Made by a program: the position numbers and the translations under genes. A DNA stretch of 64,000 nt from Allacma fusca. Taxonomy: Eukaryota; Arthropoda; Collembola; Symphypleona; Sminthuridae. The DNA lies in NCBI GenBank assembly GCA_947179485.1, contig OX359247.1:40152801-40216800 (forward strand), written 5' to 3'. Below are positions 52,661-63,671 of this stretch, one piece after another (position 1 is the stretch's first letter; each line of letters starts with the position of its first letter). The notes under the pieces were generated by a model. It was not told the DNA's origin. It did not search any database and was given only the letters and a program-made list of their open reading frames with translations.

Positions 52661-54860
52661 GGTGACAGGAGTGAATCCATTTGAAGATGTTCATTAGATT
52701 AAAAAAGCCAGCCACGAGGGACATTGAGATAAAAAAAAATATGGAAGACATGACATGACACCAAATGACATGACTCGGACACATCAATTTTAATTCCAAA
52801 TGTCCAATCACATCCAACTCATGCACTGTATATACAAGGGGTAATAATGGCTCCTTCAGACAATTTATGTTCGTCATTCTCAAACTATGGCCCTTCCAAA
52901 CGACAAACTCTAAGACAATTGCTCGTCTCTTGTTTCCCTCCTTGCATATAGCAGAGTGCATGTGATTGAGAGCCCCTATATAGATACATATGTATTTACA
53001 TATCTGGGTATAAATCCTCTCCTATACTCTGTAATAGACTTTCGTACCAGTAAGGAAGTGCATTTAGGTACTTATTAAAGCACAGTCCGAATATTCCTAC
53101 ACAGCATGTACATAATTACATAAGTAGATACTAGATATGTACATACGTGTGGTAACCTACATGCCGAGACCCGGCACCATTAATACTACAGGGACTTGAG
53201 AGTGAGAGAGGCTTGCAATTGTTACAATCCTACCTTGATAAATGAGCGGAGGAATTCTCAGGAATTTCCAATGGGACAATATGTGACAATATGGAGGAGA
53301 CCTCAAAAGACCCCCTGCTGTTGATTGCCGCACTTCTTCCACCAGCCCTTTCTTTACTGCCACTGTCTTTATTACAAATGTCACTTCTTATGGCTCCAAT
53401 CCCATCCTCAGTCCTCCCTGTCCTCACTCCCAGCATTAATTCCTCCCCGAAAATTCCTTCCTCAAAGATAATCATTTTGCACTCCCACCCCTAATACAAT
53501 GTCACCAATGCTCATATTATCGCGGATATACAAAAAGATCCTTTTTTCCCCTTAAATTTCCCCTCAAATACTATTTCCCTTCCATCTACTAGTAATTCCA
53601 CAGTAGCTTTTTACATGAAGAAAAAAAAATACATTCAACCCTCTCCGTCAATAGTTTCAAGGCTTGTAGAAATACAATTCTGGACAAATGAAGTATCTAC
53701 CTAGACACATTGTACATATCCATATGAACAGAAAAATAAATAGCTATTTAGTAGTTTACAACCCAAACAGTGGACGAGTCAGTAGCAGTGAGACAGTGGG
53801 CCCTGAAAAGTTAATCCGTCTATATTTTCTCCCAGCAGGGTGCTGGCACCAACAAAACGCCCCCAAAAAGTCTTAAATTTTCCAATTCTTCCCTCTCAAA
53901 TGCTCCAAGAGCAATAATAACATAACACTCTCCCCACTCCCAATGAGTATTTTGTAATATCCCTTTTCATGCACTTTTAAGTAACTACACATAGATACAC
54001 ACATTTAACCTTTAGAGTGTCAATTGGGGAGAAAATAAGGGCTGATTTTAACATGCCATAGATACTCACTGTATGGATAGTCCTAGTACATGTGTGCATT
54101 CCTAAATGATTGTGTACAGTACACACAATACCATGAAATATTTGAAAAGCAATTCCCACTGTAGACTTCCTTGTATCTATACATACACTGTGAATGATCT
54201 GACAAAATTATTACATTCTCCATATAATCGTAGCCGGAGCTATTGTACTGTAATGGGACTCTATAATTATTATGCACATATAGACCACAGAAGGTTCATT
54301 TCAAAGGCTGATGTTTCCTTGCAAGGATTTCCTAAAATAAGTGGATTCCTTGGTGAGCTTCAAAAGTAATATGTACATACATATGTAGGCACGCGGAAAA
54401 CGGACCGTATGAGTAGGATTTAGACTGTAGGTTTTGACAGAGATTTTTTTTTAATAAAAATGAATATATTGTGTAAAAATAATAAAATAATTAGATTAGT
54501 TGGAGAGATTCTTGGGAAATGTTAAATTACGCGTGGATTTCCCCCCGCTAATGTGTATGTGTGAGCTTGGGTTTGTAATTAAGTGGCTTGTGTATATCAA
54601 GTTAAATGCTCAAGCATGGGATTTCAGATGCGCTACCCTGCCCTGGTTAATTATGACTGAGAGCCATTACAGCCATTAGGTAAATCAACAGAGGATTAAT
54701 ATACGAGACGCTAGTAGCTTCAAAAACCACAATATATGGTACTTACAATGTGTGAGGGTGAGTATGTACAAACATTGATGCACACTACTATCTGTATAGA
54801 TACTACCACACAGACAGACTAGATACTAGTACTCAGGTAAATAAATATATAGCCACTTAC

Positions 54861-54986
54861 ATTATGAAGTTTATAGTAGAGTCCACATGCATTGCAGACC
54901 GGCTCTCCGTTCTGATTGCGCCTCCAAAGCGTCGTGGTGGTGGTCTTGCAATTTGCACAACTTGTCCCAGCTCTCCTGGCTGCTGA
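54861..54986 (-). CDS. grn: GATA transcription factor, C-terminal zinc-finger exon
   Basis: Internal exon of 126 nt encoding 42 residues, from SAARRAGTS to YYKLHN. It holds a complete GATA finger, C-X2-C-X17-C-X2-C, with cysteines at exon residues 10, 13, 31 and 34, the TTTTTLWRR loop and the [12 protein letters not shown] helix. In this family the finger binds WGATAR sites in DNA in the nucleus. The acceptor is a pyrimidine-rich run ending TTCACAG, and the donor is AAT|GTAAGTGG, both phase 0. [13 protein letters not shown] places it in the GATA1/2/3 (grain) class rather than GATA4/5/6 or serpent; this is from memory of the family. The exon is internal: no start codon, and the N-terminal finger was not found upstream to 64000. 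The next exon continues the same DNA-binding domain but lies 26.9 kb away. The class is very secure; the symbol is by orthology. Confidence 0.97.
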
Positions 54987-55054
54987 CTGTGAAGGTAAAA
55001 AAAATTATTTTATCTTACATGGATACATACATATGTGTACTATGGGAGGCAGAG

Positions 55055-55073
55055 TGAGAGAGAGAGAGAGAGA
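55055..55073 (+). repeat. (GA)n microsatellite just upstream of the finger exon
   Basis: Short GA tract 69 bp beyond the 5' edge of the finger exon on the gene strand. Confidence 0.94.
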
Positions 55074-56348
55074 AGAAATCTATGAACAATTTTTATTCAA
55101 TCGTTATAAAAAATTAATCCTCCATAACCAGTCTCGTCACCACATAAAATATGTCAACCCCTTCGGCTTTTTATGACTTTCCTGTCACTCTACCTTAACG
55201 CTTCTTTCATTTTATTGGACCATCCATCAAGTTTCCTGAGGACTGTGGGTTTTAGTATTTCTCAGATTCTATTTCCACAATTTACCATTTCTGATGATTC
55301 CCTGGGTAAGTGGGATTCTATCAGTGGAGGCTATCTCAGGGGTAAATTAGTCAAAACCCTAGACCGATATTAAAGTTCCGTAAAAATCCTCAAGATAAAA
55401 TAATCTTGAGTGAGTCAATTGAGGGGAATGGAAACAGTAGAGTCATTTGGAAGGATTCAAACCAGCTCATTTGCATACAATCGGCAAATTATAGTCTGTT
55501 GTTTCTGTGTGTGGGCATGCATAAATGTAATTTTTTTCCCAACAAATTGACAGCACACATGGTTCAATGGGATTTTGTGGAAATTACTCTTCAGAGTGTC
55601 TCTCTCATTGTCAGTACGTGCCTTTACTGTAGTTACATATTTATTTTTCTAGATTAAGGTACATACATATAAAGTATGCGGAGTAACTACCTGTGCAATT
55701 TATACGCTTAAAATTAAAAATGTAAGTCACAGCTCCTAAGCAAAAGATCAGAAAACTTCTTGGCCTCAAAAGACACTCAAGTGTTCAATGACTCAATTGC
55801 ACACCCTCAAACATTTTTCCCACCTTACACTCTCCCTCACATATAATCACTACTTGTGGATGAAGGCATAGGTAGAGTCATAAATAATAATTATCTTCAC
55901 TTTTCAGGGTCCTCCATTTGTACTTTTGACGACTGAAACTAATAAATATGTTTTGACGCCTTTTCAACCAAATTTTTATTCGGCGAAGGTCAGTCATCAT
56001 GATTCTTAAATTACTGAAATTTAATTATGCCACTGAGAACATTGGAATCATTTAAAAGTAAAGGGTGGGAAGGACCCACCTACCTATTATACTAATTACC
56101 CCGAAACAATAATATTAATAAAAACATATAATAAATAATTCCTCATGACTCAATTCTCCAAACGTAAAGGGTCTTTTAAAAAGGGGCTCTATATTTTAGA
56201 ATGGGATGCTCGAAATTGCTTGGGAATCTAAAGACACGTGCTGTAAGTTTTTGGTGAGTTTTGAAAATGTGTGTAACCCAAACGGAATTCCGGCTCATTA
56301 CCGGACCATTTGTGAGTCTAAACTTACAAAGTGATCCCTGTTGCTGTA

Positions 56349-56394
56349 TAAAAAAAAAGAAAAAGAAGAAGAAGAAGAAGGAGGAGGAGGAGAA
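56349..56394 (+). repeat. (GAA)n-(GGA)n purine tract
   Basis: 46 bp of pure purine: an A run, then GAA triplets changing to GGA triplets. Confidence 0.95.
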
Positions 56395-56994
56395 GGGAAT
56401 TTCCCTCCAGACAAACTCCTATCTCGGAACTGAAAATTTCCAAGTTAGAATCCCCAGCGATTATGAAGTTCAAAGATAATTCAAAGTTTTTGCGGGATTT
56501 CTTTTGAGGAATCAGAAAAAGATTAGGAATATTGTCAAGTTTTTTCATAAGGACGGGACATTGTTTGAATTTTCTAGACTCTTGTTATCATCCTCTCCCC
56601 ATTTCGCCCCTTGTGAAAGGAGTTTCCACACATGGATTTATATTTCTCAAGTGACCCGCGGTAAATCTTCTCGCTCAAGTAGTAACTTTCTCAATAAATT
56701 CTCCTCCTCTCCTAGTCCATGACTCAAAGTGTGTCCTATAGCATGTGCACGGTCGGAGCAGAATGTCGACCCAGCTAGGGAACATATATACCCAGTCCAT
56801 GGACAAACTTTAAAAAGAAAACCAAAAAGGGGAAGAATATAGCTCTCTGAGGAACAATCTGTTCTTTGCTGAAAGTTTTTAGCCAACTTTTCCCGTTAGG
56901 AAGTCTCCTATGTACAGGCATATCTGGGAGGATTTTATGCAGAACCATATACAAATGTATACTCACCAACGTAATGGTAGTTTTTATTTTTTTA

Positions 56995-56996
<2 letters not shown>

Positions 56997-57036
<40 letters not shown>
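56997..57036 (+). repeat. (CT)n microsatellite
   Basis: About 40 bp of pure CT. Confidence 0.97.
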
Positions 57037-57040
<4 letters not shown>

Positions 57041-57713
57041 AGTACACGAGAAAATGGAAGATAAACTATAAAAGCGTAAAAATTTTTATTATAAAAATAC
57101 GATTTGTTTGTCAGGGGCTCTCAAATACCAGGCTTCTCAAAATGTTGGATACAAGCATCCATACATACATACATATGTAGAATTGCGAGAGAAAGAAAAA
57201 TAAATTGAACTTTTCATGGGCTATAAAAAACATTGGAGCTTTGACTATATACAAATTCTGAGGAGGAGAGGAGGATGAGGGTATGCATTGAGGGGTTACA
57301 TATGTATAGGGAGAGACGGAACTGAAATGTGGGCAATATTTCTTGATAGAGCCTAGCCCTTTAAGAGCTCCCATAAATGACAGGACAATAGTGACAAGTT
57401 GACATTTGTGTGTACTCTCAAGAGCAAATGTATTGATGAAATAACCAAATCTTGTTTTCTAATGCTGAATTAGGCAAGTTACTATTTCAATTTATAGTTT
57501 TTTTCCTTTTACTCATACAAAATTCCATGGTCTTTTAAATTCCGATTAAATTTGTAGGGTTCAACGTCACTCAATATCTATGGTCGATTAGAGTGAGTGA
57601 ATTTTAGCATGAGTAAAATTGTCTGTACAAATTCCAACATTCGTAATATCAAGTTATGGCACTCCAAGTTACAATAATTGACAAACTGGAGATAATTATT
57701 ATGCGGAATTTGG

Positions 57714-57762
57714 AATAATAATAATAATAATAATAAAAGCGATGATGAAGAAGAAGAAGAAA
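57714..57762 (+). repeat. (AAT)n then (GAA)n trinucleotide tracts
   Basis: About 24 bp of AAT repeats, then after GCGATGAT a GAA run to 57762. Confidence 0.93.
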
Positions 57763-57963
57763 GTCGTGAAAAATAGATTCGTGAAAAATGAAGAGAGACA
57801 ATGGAGAGGGAGCCAAAACGAAATCAGAATCGATTGATTTATAGAAGAACGGCTAAGCCCATCGATTTCCTCCCATTTTTTCTCTTCTCTCTTACTCTCC
57901 TTCTCTTCGTTGTAACTCCTTTTTCTCGCTCTGCCTTTGACTCCATTCCGTTCCTTTATTCCC

Positions 57964-58010
57964 AGAGAGTGAGAGAGAGAGAGAGAAAAAGAGAGAGAGA
58001 GAGAGAGAGA
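57964..58010 (+). repeat. (GA)n microsatellite
   Basis: GA tract with a central AAAAA interruption. Confidence 0.96.
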
Positions 58011-59157
58011 CGACAGGTATGTACCTTCCATTTCCTCTCTCCCCTCAAGTTTTTCTTCCCTGAGAAGTTCTTAAGTTAATCGAGAATCACAAATAGGCCG
58101 AAGGAGAGTAATCAACTCAAGCTTACAGAATTGCCATGAATTTTGCACGAGTTCCCGCCTCCCCCTAGTTTACTATCTCTATCCTGTCTATAACTTATCC
58201 TATACACTGGTTCTTATTTCTTCGTACCTAGTGCTCCTCATTACATGCTCCGGTCCTACGACTGTACCCAGGCCCTTTTTCCCTCTTCTATATATCTCTC
58301 TCTCTATTCCCTCCAAATTAATATAATTCCCTTCCTACATATCTAAGTGCGTACGTATGTACATCCAAAGAGAAAAGCCATTACCTTCATTATAGGAGAA
58401 TTGCGGGAAGGAAAAAACATTCATAAATTTTACATTTGAGCATAACATATTTTTTCTCATTTATCTGAAAGCTTCAACTCCTATTACTTCCAGAATTCTT
58501 CTTCCTATTATCATTCCCTTGACCGATCTTGCGGTCAAGAGAAGAGTGCCAACATTTTCGAATCTGAAAATCTCTTTTCCAAAGCTTTAAATTATGAACA
58601 GAAATAACAATTCCTGATCTGTTGGGGTCGGTATATTCTAAAGTTATGTCAAAAATTGATACTCTGCAAAATGCGAGACTCTCGAGCAAGCCTAGTAACA
58701 CTGGGGGAATGTTAGAGTAAAATCGGAGCGAATTGCTGGAACTTGTCCTGCCTTTATATTGGAAGCCCTATCATCATGAGGAATCTCTGCGCTTGCTTCT
58801 TCCTCGTCTTCTTCCCTTCTCGCAGACTCTCTCTCTCTCTCTTCGGCATTCGTCGCCTAAAAAGAAACGCACGGAGAGGAGCTCATAAAATGAGAGAGAG
58901 AGAGAGGAAAATAGTGTATAGCATGTAGCATTATATTATTACAGTGAAAAGAGTAGGAGCAAAAAATAAACGAGGGAAAATTCGGAGCGTCTTCCTCCTC
59001 GGTTAATACTCGGAGCTCCGAATATCATCATATGCATAGATTCTACTTGAACATTACATAGAGAAGTGTTATATAGAAAATGTACTCCCGATGCTGGAAC
59101 TAGAGTGCGAGTTTTGCTTCCTCATCGCTTAATCAATAATATCCGGTTGCCATGAGG

Positions 59158-59214
59158 CTCTCTCTCTCTCTCTCTCTTTAGCTCTCACTCCCTGGCTCTC
59201 TCTCTCTCTCTCTC
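59158..59214 (+). repeat. two adjacent (CT)n tracts
   Basis: CT tracts at 59158-59178 and 59195-59214. Confidence 0.95.
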
Positions 59215-59543
59215 TTTTACAGGAGGAGTTTTCTTGCGTGTGCCTGTCTTGTTCTTCGCTCTCCGAAAGCTCGCATCAGCATGATAATCAAATGGAATTG
59301 TAGCAGTGCAAAGAGGACTTGTGCATCCAAGTGTGTGTATGTACGTGCCATGTGAAAAGGGTAGGGAATCCGGAGACAGGCATCATCCTCTGACTGAGAA
59401 TGAAAAGCTTGCCCTCGCTATTTTCTCTCACTCACTGACTCTCTGCTCATCTTGCTATTTTCTCAACTCATTCAATTCCCAGCCCCGTTTTTGTTATAGT
59501 CCTTGCATACAAATCAGTTGTGCATGGAAGGAGAGAAACACAG

Positions 59544-59566
59544 GGAGAGAGAGAGAGAGAGAGAGT
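59544..59566 (+). repeat. (GA)n microsatellite
   Basis: Short pure GA tract. Confidence 0.94.
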
Positions 59567-61360
59567 AGAGGCCTAAGTAGAGACTCCCGATAGGGGAACG
59601 AGAGATAGATGATTATTGTAGGGAGAGAGAGACAAGTACTAAAGTATGCGACGCATGAAAATTCTCCTATCAAATGGTATCATCAGTGTCTGTTGAATAA
59701 CAATGCTTTTATCTTGTATTTTTGGTCCTGCCCAAAATCCTGTGTAGCCCATATTGCACAACAATGGTTATGCGATTGGGTGATCCCCAGGTAGCTTCAA
59801 TTCTATAGTGTACACAAGTGGGCTTATGTTTTTTCAAGGGTTTGTGATAATTCACGCTGTTGGAGACTATAGGAAAGAGTAGCTCACACAAATAGGATAG
59901 AAGAGTAGGCTTCGGACTGGCTATAGCTCACTCACTCAGGCCTTTAAGTAGGCCCCTAGTTTGTAGTTTTCTCTTCCTTTTGTCACAGTTTGCAACATGA
60001 CATACATACCTAATAGCCAAACGTGTGTGGACATACATTCTATGAGGAACATTTGGTGGGATAGTGTGGCACGTATAAAAAAAGGATACCTTCCTTGATT
60101 CCCAAACCGTGTGTTTCCATTCACATAGATACATATAAATGTATTGCACGTATCTAATGGGAATGGTTCAGTAGCATAAGGGTCGGCACGGGTGACTTAC
60201 TAAGGCAATGCAATATCTACTACTCCGCTGATGCCTAAGCCCCTGTTTAGTTTAGGTAGCTCCACAGAGTGTATAAGAGAAGTGCGGAGAGAGAAAAACG
60301 GAGCGGGTAATCGTTGTTGGCTCCTTCCAAATCAATGAGTCTCAATAGGCTTTCCCTCACATACATAGAAACTACATTACACGCTCTGGACAAAGTAGAC
60401 CAAAACATTTAAGCCGGATTGGAATGGTGAGGACGAGATACGGTGTCCTATGTGGAACTTTAGACCTGCACAAAAGTTACAGTATCATCCCAAGAATGTC
60501 ATTTATGGGAAAAAACACACTCCTCCAACTCACACACAAGTGAGGATGGACATGCTGGAATGGGAGACAATTTGCCAGCACTAGGAACTTTTTGGCCTTT
60601 CGCATGACTTACTTAAATGTTGTTGTTGTTTTGTCGTATGTGTGTTTCTGTCTGTAGAAGGAGATAGACGTAGTAGCAACGGTAACGTATAGATATAGTC
60701 GCGTTGAGCGATAGCAATCGGAACCTTGCATGTCTTCCTTATACATTCCACATGCCAAAGCATGCTTGTCTCAAATGTAACCTTAGTCGTGGATATTATG
60801 CTATCTATATAATATGTGCCTGGGTTAACCAATTGCAGAGACGTACACACATGCTCCTATAAAAGATGCATAAAAACTTTATAAGCCATTTAAACTTTTC
60901 GAACATTTTTTGGAAAGCGTGTTTGAGCATCACGAATCAATCCTCGATGAAGACTATGGAGAGATACAGGTACGTAGTAGTATTTCCTGCATGCCAGTAC
61001 ATGCCAGTACATATGTGAATGTTGTCGGTAGATACATAAAAATGTATATGGGAGCTTCAACGATATCGGCACAATAAGTGAAATCAAGGATGATACTAAA
61101 AAGTATTGTTCGATTCTGGATGTAATTCGTGCCATACACTAAAAACGTGTTCGCCACATCGTCATATAGTTTCTTTACGACTCCCTTGTATCTACATATG
61201 TACGTCCCCACATGTGAGTGCAGCAGGAGCGTTTGTTTTTGTGACGCCAAATGATGAGTTTGAAAAGTTGTGCAAACAACCCGGAACCATGAACAATCAT
61301 TGTCAAGTTTTCCGGGGACGTCCAATTTTAAACACATTATTTTCTTATTCATACAATTTA

Positions 61361-61386
61361 TACCTGGTTGATCCTGTCAGTAGTCA
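61361..61386 (+). pseudogene. 18S rRNA 5'-end fragment
   Basis: 26 nt, beginning TACCTGGTTGATCCTG, match the universally conserved 5' terminus of eukaryotic 18S rRNA with one C-to-T change. The next bases (CTCACTCTC) leave the rRNA sequence, where TATGCTTG is expected. It is a short isolated copy, not an rRNA gene. Confidence 0.75.
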
Positions 61387-62851
61387 CTCACTCTCAGCAG
61401 TGTTCTTGATAAACACAAATGTAAACACAGTGGTTATTGGTGAAGGGAACATCAGAGCTTATCATGTAGTTGACAGTGTTTAGCTTTGGTTCAGATAACA
61501 TGCAAAATTGTTTCGTTTCAAAAGCGACTACAGAGCAACAACGACAACTCCTTCCACAATAATCCCGTCTCATCAAAATGCCTACTAACACTCACCATTT
61601 AACAACAGTACAGTACGTCACCAATCCTACTTCGTCAAACTTGCGAAAAACAGTTATTCACAGCCCGTTTTTTTTTCACACAAAGTGGGATACTCAAAGC
61701 CATCAAGGAAATCTATAAGTATTGAGAATGTCCCTGTACCTCTAATGGAAGCCCATTGCTTCGTAGTATTTATTTTCAAAAGATACATACATCCCTACTC
61801 TCTATAGGCTCACACAATCAAAGAGCTTTCTTTGAGACATCTTCTCATTAAAGGTCAAGTTGAGATCCGCACAATTGTTGTACTATTGTTATCAGGGGAG
61901 CGAAGGTATGTAACAGGACTTTTACACACGGACGCGAGCAAACACATCGACAAACGCTCCATGTCGAACTGATTTTTACGACGAGTACTACATTGTCTTT
62001 AGTGGCGTCTATCTCTCCACGACAATAGTATCTCCCAGGTGCCTTATCAACTGTCAAATGGTACAGGTTATACAACAGGAGTTGCTATGTGTCTCCCCGT
62101 CATTAGTACAAATGTCTTCGGGGTTATGGCTTCTCTCCTATCTTTTACATGTGATTGTGAGACAAGGCTTGAATTCGTTAAGGAATCCTATAAATATTGA
62201 CTTACACCGTCAGGCTTCTCCTACCCTTGCATATCCTTGTCTATGTACTGTACGACACTCAACTATATAGTATCTACATATGCACGTGAACATAGGACGT
62301 AAGGAGGAAGACCAGAGGAAACCAGTGGATTCCAGAATTACAGGATAAATGTCTAATCTTAACCAATACACCAGATTATATTATATGATTGGGGGGACGA
62401 TATAGCTCAAAACAACACTTAGTCCCGATACCAGGCCAGATCTACACAGTCTCTTAAATATATGACATGGATTAGATACATGGACTGATAGATGTATAAT
62501 TACATGTTTCAACTCTTGCGTAATCCGTAATACAAAAGTCAATGCAAAGATGCTCCTATCAGGGTGATCTTATTCTGGGATCCCACAGTGTGTAATGTAT
62601 ACATTGAGACGAGACTGGAGGAGCTCAACTCCTGTTCACTCATACAAGGAGTAAGCAAGTAATCAATGTATAATCTATAATAATGGTGAATAGGACAGTA
62701 GCTTGAGCGTCAAGGGGGTACTTCATCCTAGGAGAGCCATGTAACCAAATATAACCGTATATATTCACACATATGGAAAAAAAACTCCTATACAATGAAC
62801 AATGGAGCTAAAACGTGGGTACTCTCAGGAAACAATACGTTATATATGACT

Positions 62852-62871
62852 AGGAGAGAGAGAGAGAGAGG
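62852..62871 (+). repeat. (GA)n microsatellite
   Basis: 20 bp of GA. Confidence 0.94.
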
Positions 62872-63280
62872 ATTTGAGCCATCCAATATGTATCAGACAT
62901 GGTCATATTCTAAAACTAAGAGCGACGAGGGAGGCTGATGGCTCTCACGCAAAATGCACTTAAACTTAGTGTGTGTCTAGCTCCAATGTGTCTAGTTCCA
63001 GGAGAAACGGTTACTATGAGGATACGAGAGAGAGAGAGAACACATCACCTCGTTCCGTGTGCACGTTTATTTTTTTCTATCCCGAACACGCGCATGCATA
63101 ACACTAGGAGCTCTATAGATACAATTTCCAGGTTTTTAGTAGTTTCACATCAACCCTGTCTGTGCGTATGTACTCTTCCCTGTTCCTATTTTTTACGGAA
63201 AAAAAACATGAGAGAGAGACCCGGTATAGATACATCACACTATAACTTATGGGCAAATAGAAATACACTGGAGTTCTTCC

Positions 63281-63340
63281 AGCACACACACACAAAAACA
63301 CACACACACACACAGCACAGCACAGCCCAGCACAGCACAG
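63281..63340 (+). repeat. (CA)n followed by CACAG pentamer array
   Basis: CA tract with an AAAA interruption runs directly into five CACAG-type pentamers, one changed to CCCAG. This suggests replication slippage that moved from a 2-bp to a 5-bp unit. Confidence 0.95.
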
Positions 63341-63617
63341 TAGTCCCAGTACGAAAAGCTATACCATGCTGTTATGTAGCTCTCATAGTGGCTGGGATAC
63401 ACAATAAAAGTAAATCCATTTTTTATTCGGGTACGCATACCTGCCCCTTCTCCGACTGGTTTATCAGATGGAAATCCAAATGACATTGCCCATGTGTTTT
63501 TCCCATATAATCATTAATGGCAATGGGCCATGTACACTTATATTTATACACTCTGTCTCCCTTTGTATATTTTTTCTGGGAGCTGGCATATGGAGTTATA
63601 CTACTAAAAGCCAGAGA

Positions 63618-63635
63618 ATGAGAGAGAGAGAGAAA

Positions 63636-63669
<34 letters not shown>
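63618..63669 (+). repeat. (GA)n microsatellite
   Basis: About 52 bp of GA with AAA and GGG interruptions. Confidence 0.97.

Positions 63670-63671
<2 letters not shown>

Larger units (their letters stand above)
27979..54860 (-). other. 26.9-kb intron inside the GATA DNA-binding region
   Basis: 26,882 bp between the finger exon and the exon for its basic arm, phase 0 with GTAAGT donor and TTTTTCACAG acceptor. It holds many (GA)n/(TC)n tracts, a few (CA)n/(TG)n tracts, TATG/CATA arrays, two tRNA-Asp 5' half fragments, a diverged 34-bp direct repeat, and several stretches rich in homeodomain-, POU- and GATA-like motifs listed separately. Open frames inside are short or driven by simple repeats, and no nested gene is secure. 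Large introns in developmental regulators often carry enhancers; here that is inference. Confidence 0.9.

Noticed and set aside
60160..60230. tRNA-Gly-like stretch (TGGTTCAGTAG with GGCAATGCA after it)
   Set aside because: Only an A-box-like 11-mer and a short tail match; no cloverleaf or B box.
62938..63483. The longest open frame in the window (181 codons, plus strand)
   Set aside because: It runs through GA, CA and CACAG tracts that cannot make stops, and the rest has no domain or splice support.
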